Shown here one piece after another: positions 8,484 to 16,843 of a stretch of DNA of 64,000 nucleotides. The notes under the pieces are model-generated. The model was given only the letters and a program-made list of their open reading frames with translations, did not search any database and was not told the origin of the DNA. The number at the start of each line of letters is the position of its first letter. Positions within the stretch are counted from its first letter, which is position 1. Where the stretch lies: the NCBI RefSeq assembly GCF_900095845.1, contig NZ_FMIX01000004.1:1123501-1187500 (forward strand), read 5' to 3'. The stretch comes from Streptococcus timonensis (GTDB lineage: Bacteria > Bacillota > Bacilli > Lactobacillales > Streptococcaceae). Both the position numbers and the translations under genes were made by a program.

Positions 8484-9560
8484 ATGGCCAATATTTTTGA
8501 CTATCTAACTGATGTTCAATACGATTCTTTTTATGATCTTCCCTTAAATGAACTGGATGTACTTGCTTTGACAGAGCTGACTTATCTTCCTTTTGATAAC
8601 CTATTGGACCAGCCTGTCAATCGTTTAAGCGATGTCGCAACACGTGTCCCTCGAGAAAGTACCATGTTGACCAATAAAGAACGTCTGCAACTTTTAGACC
8701 AGCTTGCCCAACACAAACGTTTTAGAAATTGCAAGCTATCAAACTTTATTAACGAGATTGACACTGAGCAACAGAAACAGTTCGCTGCTATGACCTATCG
8801 TCTGAACCTAGATACTTATCTGATTGTCTTTCGTGGCACAGACGACAGTATTATTGGCTGGAAGGAAGATTTCCATATGACCTATATGAAGGAAATCCCT
8901 GCCCAAAAGCATGCTCTTGAATACTTGGAAGATTTCTTTAAACAACATCCAAAACAAAAAGTACTCATTGCTGGGCATTCTAAAGGTGGGAATCTAGCCG
9001 TCTATGCTGCTAGTCAAATCCAGCCTCAATTGCAGGAAAAGATATCAGCAGTTTATACCTATGATGCTCCTGGTTTGCAGACTCATCTGACAGAAACGAC
9101 TGGTTATCAAGATGTTATCCCTAAATTTCACCGTTATGTCCCACAAGGTTCTGTCATCGGCATGATGCTAGAAGTTCCTGATACTCCTACCGTCGTTAAA
9201 TCTATGGCTCTCGGTGGAATCGCCCAACACAATACTTTCAGCTGGCTAACTGAGGGACAGCACTTTGTCCAACTAGAGGCTATCAGTAGCGAAAGTCTCC
9301 AAATCAAAGACACTCTTAAGGAATGGGTGGACAGTGTGCCCGATGAAGAACTCGAACTCTATTTTGATCTCTTCTTTGGAACCATCCTAGAGTCTGGAAT
9401 TAGTTCTATTAATGAACTATCTTCAAAAAATGCGATCGAACATGTTCGACAACTTGTTTCTCAAGCCCAGACACTAGAGCCCGAGCAAGTCGAAATCTTA
9501 AAAAATCTGACACAACTCCTACTGGATGCCCGCTTCCAAGCCTGGAAAAATCATTTTTAA
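8484..9560 (+). CDS. DUF2974 / lipase-like alpha/beta hydrolase
   Basis: A 358-residue protein starting MANIFDYL. A predicted serine hydrolase: VLIAGHSKGGNLA is a GxSxG nucleophile elbow (Ser at about 166), followed by a strand-helix pattern and the TYDAPG segment typical of DUF2974 (Mbeg1-like) proteins. The upstream FRGTDDSIIGWKEDF matches lipase class-3-like folds. The substrate is unknown. There is no signal peptide, so it is probably cytoplasmic. The start at 8484 has an AAGAAAGG ribosome site, whereas an ATG 27 bases upstream lies inside the promoter -10. It stands alone, with a terminator following. Confidence 0.85.
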   Translation: MANIFDYLTDVQYDSFYDLPLNELDVLALTELTYLPFDNLLDQPVNRLSDVATRVPRESTMLTNKERLQLLDQLAQHKRFRNCKLSNFINEIDTEQQKQFAAMTYRLNLDTYLIVFRGTDDSIIGWKEDFHMTYMKEIPAQKHALEYLEDFFKQHPKQKVLIAGHSKGGNLAVYAASQIQPQLQEKISAVYTYDAPGLQTHLTETTGYQDVIPKFHRYVPQGSVIGMMLEVPDTPTVVKSMALGGIAQHNTFSWLTEGQHFVQLEAISSESLQIKDTLKEWVDSVPDEELELYFDLFFGTILESGISSINELSSKNAIEHVRQLVSQAQTLEPEQVEILKNLTQLLLDARFQAWKNHF

Positions 9561-9565
9561 TGAGT

Positions 9566-9598
9566 TAAAAGTCCCTTCCTTTCTGGAGGGACTTTCTT
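9566..9598 (+). terminator. terminator after the DUF2974 gene
   Basis: Stem AAAGTCCC / GGGACTTT with an imperfect inner extension, followed by TTCTTGTTTGTT, starting 6 bases after the stop codon. Confidence 0.75.
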
Positions 9599-9633
9599 GT
9601 TTGTTCCTATTTTTTCCTAATTTTACTGTTCTG

Positions 9634-9642
9634 TGTTATACT
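9634..9642 (+). promoter_or_regulatory. extended -10 promoter of the metallo-hydrolase gene
   Basis: TG-T-TATACT, 33 bases before the ATG at 9676. No good -35 is present, as is usual for extended -10 promoters in streptococci. Confidence 0.65.
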
Positions 9643-9675
9643 AGTAGCAGTATATTCTATGAGATTGGAGAACTT

Positions 9676-10305
9676 ATGAAAATTCACAGAACCGTGAATC
9701 CTGTTGCTTATGAAAACACCTACTACATTGAAGGTGAGAATCACTTGATTGTGGTTGATCCAGGTAGCCATTGGGCTGAGATTCGTAGCGTTATTGAGAC
9801 CATTAACAAACCTATCTGCGCTATTCTCCTGACCCATACCCACTATGACCATATCTTAAGTCTAGATTTGGTTAGAGATACTTTTGGAAATCCTCCAGTC
9901 TATGTAGCAGAAAGTGAAGCTTCTTGGCTCTATACTCCTGTTGATAATCTTTCTGGGCTTCCTCGTCACGATGATATGGCGGATGTCGTGTGTAGACCAG
10001 CTGAACACACCTATGTTTTTCATGAAGAATACCAGATTGAAGAATTCCGCTTTACCGTCTTACCAACTCCAGGCCACTCTATCGGTGGAGCTTCACTTGT
10101 TTTCCCAGATGGAAACTTGGTCTTAACCGGAGACACGCTCTTCCGTGAAACAATTGGCCGTGATGACCTCCCAACAGGTAGTTTGGAGCAAATGCTTGAC
10201 AGTATTCGCAATCAGCTCTTCACCCTACCAAACTATGATGTTTACCCAGGCCATGGACCTGCTACGACTATCGCCCACGAAAAAGTATTCAATCCCTTTT
10301 TCTAA
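9676..10305 (+). CDS. metallo-beta-lactamase-fold hydrolase (glyoxalase II-like)
   Basis: A 209-residue MBL-fold enzyme. The metal-binding motif HTHYDH lies at residues 54-59. Later ligands are the His in PTPGHSIGG, the Asp in LTGDTLF and the His in YPGHGPAT, so both metal sites look intact. The compact size and the absence of a signal peptide fit a cytosolic glyoxalase II-like thioesterase, but family members vary and the substrate cannot be set. The ATG at 9676 has a GGAG ribosome site. The frame extends upstream without a plausible start. It is monocistronic, converging on pepO across a shared terminator. Confidence 0.88.
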   Translation: MKIHRTVNPVAYENTYYIEGENHLIVVDPGSHWAEIRSVIETINKPICAILLTHTHYDHILSLDLVRDTFGNPPVYVAESEASWLYTPVDNLSGLPRHDDMADVVCRPAEHTYVFHEEYQIEEFRFTVLPTPGHSIGGASLVFPDGNLVLTGDTLFRETIGRDDLPTGSLEQMLDSIRNQLFTLPNYDVYPGHGPATTIAHEKVFNPFF

Positions 10306-10310
10306 AACAT

Positions 10311-10340
10311 AAAAACCAAGGACAATCATCCTTGGTTTTT
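10311..10340. terminator. bidirectional terminator between the MBL-fold gene and pepO
   Basis: Perfect 12-base stem AAAAACCAAGGA / TCCTTGGTTTTT with a 6-base loop, between convergent stop codons at 10305 and 10344. Confidence 0.9.
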
Positions 10341-10343
10341 TGA

Positions 10344-12236
10344 TTACCAAATAATCACGCGGTCTTCTGGTGAGCGCCACATTCCGTCGCCTTCTTTGAC
10401 ATCATAAGTTGTAAAGAAGTCATCAAAGTTTGGCACTTGGACATTGACACGAAGTTTAGCTGGTGCGTGTACGTCGACGCTAGCCATGAGTTTCATCAAC
10501 TCTGGACGACCTTTCATACGCCAGATACGAGCAAAGTTATGGAAGAACTCTTCAGCTGAGAAATCTGGTTCTCTCTTAGCAGCTTCTAGCGCTGCAGCAA
10601 TTCCTCCTAGGTCGGCAACGTTTTCGGATACAGTTAATTTGCCATTGATTTTTGCACCGTAAGATTCTTGACCATCAAACTGGTCGATAACCTTCTGTGT
10701 TTTTTCTTTAAAGGCTACGTAGTCGCTCTCTGTCCACCAGTCCTTAAGACTCCCATTTTCATCAAATGAAGCTCCATTTGTATCAAAGGCATGAGAGATT
10801 TCATGGGCGATAACCGCTCCAATACCACCATAGTTGGCAGAAGATGACTGATGCAAGTCATAGAATGGGGCCTGTAAGATAGCAGCAGGGAAGACAATCA
10901 AGTTCTTTTGTGGATTGTAGTAGGCATTGACCATATGAGCAGGCATTCCCCACTCCTTGTAGTCAACCGGCTGATTCCACTTGCTCCAACTGTGCTTGAT
11001 TTCCACACGCGCAAATGCTAGGGCATTCTCAAAGAGGCTAGCAGATTCATCCACTACCTTGTCCTTATAGCGAGCTGGTAGCTCTTCTGGATAACCAATA
11101 TAAGGCTTGATAACATTGAGTTTGACGATAGCTTTTTCTCGTGTTTCAGGTGTCAGCCAGTCGTTCTTAGCCAAGCGTTCCTTATAAACATCAATCATAG
11201 TTGCCACTTTTTTCTCAACGTCCGCCTTGGCTTCTGGAGAGAATTTTTCATGGGCATACCAAAGGCCAAGAGCTTGTTTGAATGGTCCTTGGGCTAAGTG
11301 GTAAGCAGCCTTGCGCTTGTCTTGGGCTTCTGGAACTCCTGAAAGGGCACGGCCATAAGCACCTGACAAAATGCGAATCTCATCTGTCAAATAGCTTGTT
11401 GAAAGATTGACCACACTCAAGATCAAGCTTGCCTTGAGTAAAGGCCAAGCTTCTTCACTATAGAATTGCTCTGCTGCTTGCCAAAAACGTTCCTCATCTA
11501 CGATAACCTTATCTGGAGTTTGACCAATCACTGCTTGGAAAAAGTCATCTAAAGGTAAAGCAGGGGCAAACTTTTTGAAATCTTCATAAGAATATGGATG
11601 GTAAAGTTTGGCATATTCTGAACTTTCTTCGTTTGAAAGTACGACAGCTGCGATGCGACGGTCCAATTCCAATCGTTTCTCTAGCAAATCTGCGATTTCT
11701 TCATCTGAGAAGTCATAGGCTTTGAGGAGATTAGCAGTACTTTCTTTCCAAAGGTTCAATAATTCCTCGCGCTGTGGATGGTCTTCAGCATAGTAGGTTG
11801 TATCTGGCAAGATAGTTCCTGGAGCACTAGCCCAGAGAACATTGGTTCTAGCATCCATAAAGTCTGGTGATACTCCAAATGGAAGGAAGTTTGGCTTACC
11901 AGCTAATTCAAATGCTGCTAGTTTACTTGCGAAATCCGCAAAACTTTCCAAATCCTGGTATTCCTTAAGCATAGGAAGGACTGGCTCAATTCCATCAGCT
12001 TCTCGCTTATCGAAATCTCTCACCATAGCGTGGTATTTGACAAAGTTTGCTAGGATAGGATCTTCTGGAACATCTTCTCCTGCCAACCACTTGTCGGTTG
12101 TCGTTAGCATCAACTCTTCAATTTCTTCGTCAAGGTCGATAAAACCACCCGTTCTTGATTTATCAGCTGGAATGACTGCAGTCTTTTCCCACTCACCATT
12201 TATAGCGTCATAAAAATCATCTTGATAACGTGTCAT
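10344..12236 (-). CDS. pepO: M13 family zinc endopeptidase PepO
   Basis: A 630-residue neprilysin-like metallopeptidase that cleaves oligopeptides. In pneumococci it is also reported on the cell surface binding host proteins. The zinc site HEISH (in GAVIAHEISHAFD) with the downstream Glu in SENVADLGG is intact. M13 signature segments such as NAYYNPQKNLIVFPAAILQ are present. No signal peptide is seen. The start is taken as MTRYQDDFYDAI, matching the usual 630 residues. A GTG 24 bases upstream (12260) would add MKNESEKK but lacks a ribosome site. It lies next to psaBCA, as in pneumococcus. Confidence 0.95.
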   Translation of the reverse strand: MTRYQDDFYDAINGEWEKTAVIPADKSRTGGFIDLDEEIEELMLTTTDKWLAGEDVPEDPILANFVKYHAMVRDFDKREADGIEPVLPMLKEYQDLESFADFASKLAAFELAGKPNFLPFGVSPDFMDARTNVLWASAPGTILPDTTYYAEDHPQREELLNLWKESTANLLKAYDFSDEEIADLLEKRLELDRRIAAVVLSNEESSEYAKLYHPYSYEDFKKFAPALPLDDFFQAVIGQTPDKVIVDEERFWQAAEQFYSEEAWPLLKASLILSVVNLSTSYLTDEIRILSGAYGRALSGVPEAQDKRKAAYHLAQGPFKQALGLWYAHEKFSPEAKADVEKKVATMIDVYKERLAKNDWLTPETREKAIVKLNVIKPYIGYPEELPARYKDKVVDESASLFENALAFARVEIKHSWSKWNQPVDYKEWGMPAHMVNAYYNPQKNLIVFPAAILQAPFYDLHQSSSANYGGIGAVIAHEISHAFDTNGASFDENGSLKDWWTESDYVAFKEKTQKVIDQFDGQESYGAKINGKLTVSENVADLGGIAAALEAAKREPDFSAEEFFHNFARIWRMKGRPELMKLMASVDVHAPAKLRVNVQVPNFDDFFTTYDVKEGDGMWRSPEDRVIIW

Positions 12237-12348
12237 CTTTTTCTCGCTTTCATTTTTCACTTATTCATAGCTTAGCAAAAATCCCTGGGGAATGCAATTA
12301 AAAATGCCGTCTCTTCTTGATTGATTTCATCATTAATATTTTAAATTT

Positions 12349-12391
12349 TTAAGAAAATTAACTTGACTTAAAAATAAAATTAAGGTATATT
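12349..12391 (+). promoter_or_regulatory. psaBCA promoter with probable PsaR/SloR-type operator
   Basis: -35 TTGACT (12363-12368), 17-base spacer, -10 TATATT (12386-12391). The segment around the -35, TTAACTTGACTTAA, matches the manganese-responsive DtxR-family operator described upstream of psa/slo loci. An inner CTTAA / TTAAG repeat (12367-12384) covers the spacer, so bound repressor would block RNA polymerase. The cognate regulator is encoded at 15642. Confidence 0.8.
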
Positions 12392-12415
12392 AAAATCCAG
12401 GAGGAATACAACTGT

Positions 12416-13138
12416 ATGATACGTATCGAAAACCTCAGTGTCTCCTACAAAGAAACGTTGGCACTTAAGGATATTTCACTAGTGCTCCAAGGACCAACGA
12501 TTACCGGAATTATTGGTCCAAACGGCGCCGGGAAATCAACATTATTAAAAGGTATGCTGGGCATTATCCCACATGAAGGACATGCTTTTATCGAAGATAA
12601 AGAAATGAAAAAATCTCTTAAGAAAGTTGCCTATGTCGAGCAAAAAATTCATATCGACTACAACTTCCCTATCAAGGTAAAAGAATGTGTCTCTCTGGGA
12701 CTCTATCCATCCATTCCACTCTTTCACACTTTAAAAGCAAACCACTGGCAAAAGGTGGCTGAAGCACTAGAAATTGTTGGACTTTCTGACTACGCAGATC
12801 GTCAGATTAGTCAACTCTCTGGTGGCCAATTCCAGCGTGTCTTGATTGCCCGTTGTCTAGTTCAAGATGCTGATTATATTCTCTTAGACGAGCCCTTTGT
12901 GGGGATTGACTCTGTCAGTGAAGAGATCATCATGAACACGCTGAGAGAACTTAAAAAAGCTGGCAAGACTGTCCTTATCGTTCACCATGACCTCGGCAAG
13001 GTTGCCCATTATTTTGACCAGGTACTCCTTCTCAACAAGGAGCTAATTGCCTTTGGTCCAACAAAGGAGACCTTCACCCAAGCCAATCTCAAACAAGCTT
13101 ATGGTGACCGACTCTTTTTCAATGGAGGTGACCTATGA
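12416..13138 (+). CDS. psaB: manganese ABC transporter ATP-binding protein PsaB
   Basis: A 240-residue ATPase that powers Mn2+ import with PsaC and PsaA. Walker [10 protein letters not shown], signature LSGGQFQR, Walker B YILLDEPF and the H-loop VHHD are all present. The ATG has an AGGAGG ribosome site and is the first gene after the PsaR-type promoter. It overlaps psaC by 4 bases (ATGA), indicating translational coupling. The family is the metal-type (Mn/Zn/Fe) ABC importers of Gram-positive bacteria. Confidence 0.96.
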   Translation: MIRIENLSVSYKETLALKDISLVLQGPTITGIIGPNGAGKSTLLKGMLGIIPHEGHAFIEDKEMKKSLKKVAYVEQKIHIDYNFPIKVKECVSLGLYPSIPLFHTLKANHWQKVAEALEIVGLSDYADRQISQLSGGQFQRVLIARCLVQDADYILLDEPFVGIDSVSEEIIMNTLRELKKAGKTVLIVHHDLGKVAHYFDQVLLLNKELIAFGPTKETFTQANLKQAYGDRLFFNGGDL

Positions 13139-13983
13139 TTGCAGAATTTATAGATGGATTGCAGAACTTCCACTTTCTCCAAAATGCCTTGATTACAGCT
13201 GTTGTGATTGGTATTGTTGCTGGAGCGGTCGGATGCTTTATCATTCTCCGTGGTATGTCCCTTATGGGAGATGCTATCTCGCACGCTGTCTTACCTGGTG
13301 TAGCTCTTTCTTTTATTTTAGGAATTGACTTCTTTATTGGTGCTATCATCTTTGGACTGCTTGCCTCTGTCATCATCACCTACATCAAGGGGAACTCTAT
13401 TATCAAGAGTGACACTGCCATTGGGATTACCTTTTCATCTTTATTGGCTCTGGGCATTATCTTGATTAGTGTGGCTAAAAGCTCGACTGACCTCTTCCAT
13501 ATTCTCTTTGGGAATATCTTAGCTGTGCAAGACATAGACATGTATATTACCATCGGTATGGGAGCTCTCATTCTATTGATTATCGGGATTTTCTTCAAGC
13601 AACTCTTGATTACATCCTTTGATGAACTCCTAGCCAAAGCTATGGGCATGCCAGTTAATTTCTACCACTATCTACTCATGATACTCTTGACTTTGGTGTC
13701 AGTGACTGCTATGCAAAGTGTCGGAACCATCCTTATCGTAGCCATGCTGATTACTCCAGCCGCGACAGCTTATCTTTACGCCAATAGTCTAAAGACCATG
13801 ATTTTTCTTTCATCAGGCTTGGGAGCTCTAGCTTCTGTCTTGGGACTTTTTATCGGTTATAGCTTTAACCTGGCTGCAGGTTCAAGTATCGTGCTGACAT
13901 CTGCAAGTTTCTTTCTCATCAGTTTCTTTATCGCACCAAAACAACGTTATCTGAAGCTGAAAAATAAAAAAATCAAACAATAA
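13135..13983 (+). CDS. psaC: manganese ABC transporter permease PsaC
   Basis: A 282-residue integral membrane protein of the ABC-3 family with about eight or nine hydrophobic segments. The conserved region [16 protein letters not shown] and the cytoplasmic loop [11 protein letters not shown], which docks to the ATPase, are visible. It forms the Mn2+ channel with PsaB. It starts inside the end of psaB and ends 26 bases before psaA, so all three are one operon. The C-terminus is short and lysine-rich (KNKKIKQ). Confidence 0.95.
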   Translation: MIAEFIDGLQNFHFLQNALITAVVIGIVAGAVGCFIILRGMSLMGDAISHAVLPGVALSFILGIDFFIGAIIFGLLASVIITYIKGNSIIKSDTAIGITFSSLLALGIILISVAKSSTDLFHILFGNILAVQDIDMYITIGMGALILLIIGIFFKQLLITSFDELLAKAMGMPVNFYHYLLMILLTLVSVTAMQSVGTILIVAMLITPAATAYLYANSLKTMIFLSSGLGALASVLGLFIGYSFNLAAGSSIVLTSASFFLISFFIAPKQRYLKLKNKKIKQ

Positions 13984-14009
13984 TGAGGGAGCCCCTCTGG
14001 AGGAATATA

Positions 14010-14942
14010 ATGAAAAAATTAGGTACATTGCTTGTTCTTTTTCTTGCTATCATTGGATTAGCTGCCTGTGCTAGCGGAAAAAAAGACACAGCATCTACAA
14101 ACCAAAAACTAAAGGTTGTAGCAACTAACTCTATCATCGCTGATATTACTAAAAATATCGCAGGAGACAAGATTGATCTTCATAGTATCGTGCCTGTAGG
14201 ACAAGATCCACACGAGTACGAGCCACTACCAGAAGACGTCAAGAAAACTTCGCAAGCCGACTTAATTTTCTACAATGGTATCAACCTTGAAACAGGTGGA
14301 AATGCCTGGTTTACAAAATTAGTTGAGAATGCTAAGAAAACTGAAAACAAAGACTACTTTGCAGTTAGTGAAGGCGTTGATGTCATCTACCTAGAAGGGG
14401 AAAATGAAAAAGGGAAAGAAGACCCACACGCTTGGCTCAATCTTGAAAATGGGATCATCTATGCTCAAAATATTGCTAAGCAACTCATCGCCAAAGACCC
14501 TAGCAACAAGGAATTCTACGAAAAGAATCTCAAAGAATACACTGAAAAACTAGACAAGCTTGACAAGGAAGCCAAAGAGAAATTTAACGCTATTGATGCG
14601 GACAAGAAACTCATCGTAACCAGCGAAGGATGCTTCAAATACTTCTCTAAAGCTTACGGTGTCCCAAGTGCTTACATCTGGGAAATCAATACTGAAGAAG
14701 AAGGAACACCTGACCAAATCAAGACTTTGGTTGAAAAACTTCGCCAAATGAAAGTTCCATCACTATTTGTTGAATCCAGTGTCGATGATCGTCCAATGAA
14801 GACTGTTTCACAAGACACAAACATCCCAATTTACGCACAAATCTTTACTGACTCAATTGCTGAAGAAGGTAAAGAAGGTGACAGCTACTACAACATGATG
14901 AAATACAACCTTGACAAGATTTCTGAAGGTTTGTCTAAATAA
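14010..14942 (+). CDS. psaA: manganese-binding lipoprotein PsaA
   Basis: A 310-residue surface lipoprotein that captures Mn2+ for PsaBC. The N-terminal lipoprotein signal has the lipobox LAAC at about residues 17-20. The mature part is a cluster A-I metal-binding protein: the metal ligands expected from PsaA structures (His in DPHEYEP, His in DPHAWLN, Glu in the SEGCF region, Asp in [11 protein letters not shown]) are visible. The start is the ATG at 14010 with a GGAGG ribosome site. A frame extending to 13983 is an upstream run-on. An imperfect repeat GGGAGCCCCTC just ahead may tune expression relative to psaC. Confidence 0.97.
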   Translation: MKKLGTLLVLFLAIIGLAACASGKKDTASTNQKLKVVATNSIIADITKNIAGDKIDLHSIVPVGQDPHEYEPLPEDVKKTSQADLIFYNGINLETGGNAWFTKLVENAKKTENKDYFAVSEGVDVIYLEGENEKGKEDPHAWLNLENGIIYAQNIAKQLIAKDPSNKEFYEKNLKEYTEKLDKLDKEAKEKFNAIDADKKLIVTSEGCFKYFSKAYGVPSAYIWEINTEEEGTPDQIKTLVEKLRQMKVPSLFVESSVDDRPMKTVSQDTNIPIYAQIFTDSIAEEGKEGDSYYNMMKYNLDKISEGLSK

Positions 14943-14947
14943 TCATT

Positions 14948-14986
14948 TTAAAAAACGTCATTCTCCTTGTATTGGCGTTTTTTGTC
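14948..14986 (+). terminator. terminator of the psaBCA operon
   Basis: Stem AAAAAACGTCA / TGGCGTTTTTT (one G-U pair) closing a long loop, then TGTCTAAT. It begins 5 bases after the psaA stop. Confidence 0.75.
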
Positions 14987-15063
14987 TAATCAATTTTCGG
15001 TCAAACTATTGGAAAAGTCTGAACGTTTAATGTAAAATGAAAGAAAAAAGATTGGAGTAGCTT

Positions 15064-15558
15064 ATGACTACATTCCTCGGAAACCCTGTTACGTTTACAG
15101 GAAAACAACTACAAGTAGGAGACAAAGCACTTGATTTCTCTCTCACAACGACTGACCTCTCTAAAAAAACACTGGCTGACTTTGAAGGCAAGAAAAAGAT
15201 TTTGAGTGTCATCCCTTCTATCGATACAGGCATCTGCTCGCTTCAGACTCGTCGCTTTAACCAAGAATTAGCTAGCTTAGACAACACTGTTGTCCTAACG
15301 GTATCTATGGACCTTCCATTTGCACAAAAACGCTGGTGTGGTGCTGAGGGAATTGAGAATGCCATCATGCTTTCAGACTACTTCGACCACTCCTTTGGAC
15401 GCGATTATGCCCTCTTAATCAATGAATGGCATCTGCTTGCACGCGCAGTTTTTGTTCTCGATACCGATAATATCATCCGCTACGTCGAATACGTGGATAA
15501 TATCAACAGCGAGCCAGACTTTGAAGCCGCTATTGCTGCAGTTAAAGAACTAGACTAA
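15064..15558 (+). CDS. tpx: thiol peroxidase Tpx (PsaD)
   Basis: A 164-residue atypical 2-Cys peroxiredoxin that reduces hydroperoxides using thioredoxin. The peroxidatic cysteine lies in [12 protein letters not shown] and the resolving cysteine in RWCGAEG, both as in the Tpx subfamily. The C-terminal half ([19 protein letters not shown]) matches the fold. It has its own candidate promoter, TTGGAA (15009-15014) - 18 bases - TAAAAT (15033-15038), and a TTGGAG ribosome site, so it can be expressed apart from psaBCA. The pairing of peroxide defence with manganese uptake is conserved in this group. Confidence 0.95.
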   Translation: MTTFLGNPVTFTGKQLQVGDKALDFSLTTTDLSKKTLADFEGKKKILSVIPSIDTGICSLQTRRFNQELASLDNTVVLTVSMDLPFAQKRWCGAEGIENAIMLSDYFDHSFGRDYALLINEWHLLARAVFVLDTDNIIRYVEYVDNINSEPDFEAAIAAVKELD

Positions 15559-15578
15559 AATCACAAGCATTATGACAG

Positions 15579-15604
15579 AAAGCTAGAGAAATCTAGCTTT
15601 TTTT
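15579..15604 (+). terminator. terminator of tpx
   Basis: Perfect stem AAAGCTAGA / TCTAGCTTT with a GAAA tetraloop, followed by seven Ts. Its T run abuts the psaR promoter. Confidence 0.85.
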
Positions 15605-15612
15605 GGTATACT
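15604..15612 (+). promoter_or_regulatory. extended -10 promoter of psaR
   Basis: TG-G-TATACT starting right after the tpx terminator T run, about 30 bases before the ATG at 15642. Confidence 0.65.
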
Positions 15613-15641
15613 AGATGGAGAGAATATACAAGAGGAAACGA

Positions 15642-16292
15642 ATGACTCCAAATAAAGAAGATTATTTAAAATGTATTTATGAAATCGGTACGGACATGCA
15701 AAAAATCACTAACAAAGAAATTGCTGCCCGTATGCAGGTCTCTCCGCCTGCTGTAACAGAGATGATCAAGCGCATGCAATCTGAAAATCTCATTCTAAAG
15801 AATAAAGAAAATGGCTATTTGCTGACAGACATTGGTTTGAGACTAGTTTCTGAGCTTTATCGCAAACACCGACTTATTGAGGTATTCTTAGTTCACCATT
15901 TAGACTATACTAGCAATCAGATCCACGAAGAAGCTGAAGTGCTAGAACATACTGTATCAGACCTTTTTGTTGAGAGATTGGAAAGTATGTTAGGTTTTCC
16001 AAAGACCTGTCCTCATGGTGGTACTATTCCTGCCAAGGGTGAACTTCTGGTTGAGATCAATAACCTGCCACTTTCTGATATCAAAGAAGCAGGAAGCTAC
16101 CTTCTCACAAGAGTCCATGATAGCTTTGAACTTCTTCAATATTTGGAAAAACATGGCATCCATATTGGAGACCAACTTCAAGTCAAACAGTTTGATGGTT
16201 TCAGTAATACTTTTACTCTGATTCACAACAATGAAGAACTTCAAGTCAGCCTCGATATCGCTAAGCACCTCTATGTTGAAAAAATGAACTGA
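15642..16292 (+). CDS. psaR: DtxR-family manganese-dependent repressor PsaR
   Basis: A 216-residue repressor that shuts off psaBCA when manganese is plentiful. It has an N-terminal winged helix (NKEIAARMQVSPPAVTEMIKRM), a dimerisation and metal domain (HRLIEVFLVHHL, HEEAEVLEH, CPHGG) and a C-terminal SH3-like/FeoA domain from about residue 150. The start MTPNKEDYLKCIYEIG has a GAGGAAACG ribosome site. An in-frame upstream extension overlaps the promoter. It lies directly after tpx, so the regulator, transporter and peroxidase form one manganese/oxidative-stress locus. Confidence 0.94.
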   Translation: MTPNKEDYLKCIYEIGTDMQKITNKEIAARMQVSPPAVTEMIKRMQSENLILKNKENGYLLTDIGLRLVSELYRKHRLIEVFLVHHLDYTSNQIHEEAEVLEHTVSDLFVERLESMLGFPKTCPHGGTIPAKGELLVEINNLPLSDIKEAGSYLLTRVHDSFELLQYLEKHGIHIGDQLQVKQFDGFSNTFTLIHNNEELQVSLDIAKHLYVEKMN

Positions 16293-16331
16293 CCCCCCTT
16301 ATCCCTAGAAGCTTTGTCTTTTAGGGATTTT

Positions 16332-16377
16332 ATAGATAAGAAAAACCAAGCTTGTATGCTTGGTTTTTCTTATCTAT
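16332..16377. terminator. long bidirectional terminator between psaR and dtd
   Basis: A perfect 20-base stem closes a 6-base loop. The core is AAAAACCAAGC / GCTTGGTTTTT, and the outer arms are ATAGATAAG / CTTATCTAT. The distal arm includes the dtd stop codon, so it serves both convergent genes. Confidence 0.9.
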
Positions 16378-16813
16378 TCTTGGTATCTAGGATGATGGTT
16401 ACTGGACCATCATTGATCAGTTCCACCTGCATATCAGCTCCGAAGACACCTGTCTCAACAGGAATTTCCTTGGCTAGTTTTCGATTTAAGTCTTGGTAAA
16501 AAGCCTCAGCCATATCAGGTTTGGCAGCACCTGTAAATGCTGGTCGATTGCCCTTCTTTGTATCTGCAAAAAGAGTGAATTGAGAGATAGAGAGGATTTC
16601 CCCCTTAATATCCTTGACTGACAGGTTCATCTTTCCTTCTGCATCAGAAAATATACGCATATTGACGAGCTTTTTCACCGCATAGTCTAGATCTTCTGCT
16701 TGGTCTTCAGGACCAACTCCCACTAGGAGTAATAAACCTTGCTTGATTTGACTATAAACTTGCCCCTCAATGGAGACCTGAGCTTGCTTGACTCGCTGAA
16801 CGATGATTTTCAT
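16370..16813 (-). CDS. dtd: D-aminoacyl-tRNA deacylase
   Basis: A 147-residue Dtd enzyme that removes D-amino acids (classically D-Tyr) wrongly attached to tRNA. Hallmarks are [17 protein letters not shown] with the catalytic region and the C-terminal NDGPVT motif forming the cross-subunit Gly-cisPro pocket. Length is standard. It follows the relA/rsh gene by 30 bases on the same strand, the usual partnership in Firmicutes, and is probably cotranscribed with it. Confidence 0.96.
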   Translation of the reverse strand: MKIIVQRVKQAQVSIEGQVYSQIKQGLLLLVGVGPEDQAEDLDYAVKKLVNMRIFSDAEGKMNLSVKDIKGEILSISQFTLFADTKKGNRPAFTGAAKPDMAEAFYQDLNRKLAKEIPVETGVFGADMQVELINDGPVTIILDTKNR

Positions 16814-16843
16814 AGAAATCCTTTCTGACTGTATCGAGCATAC

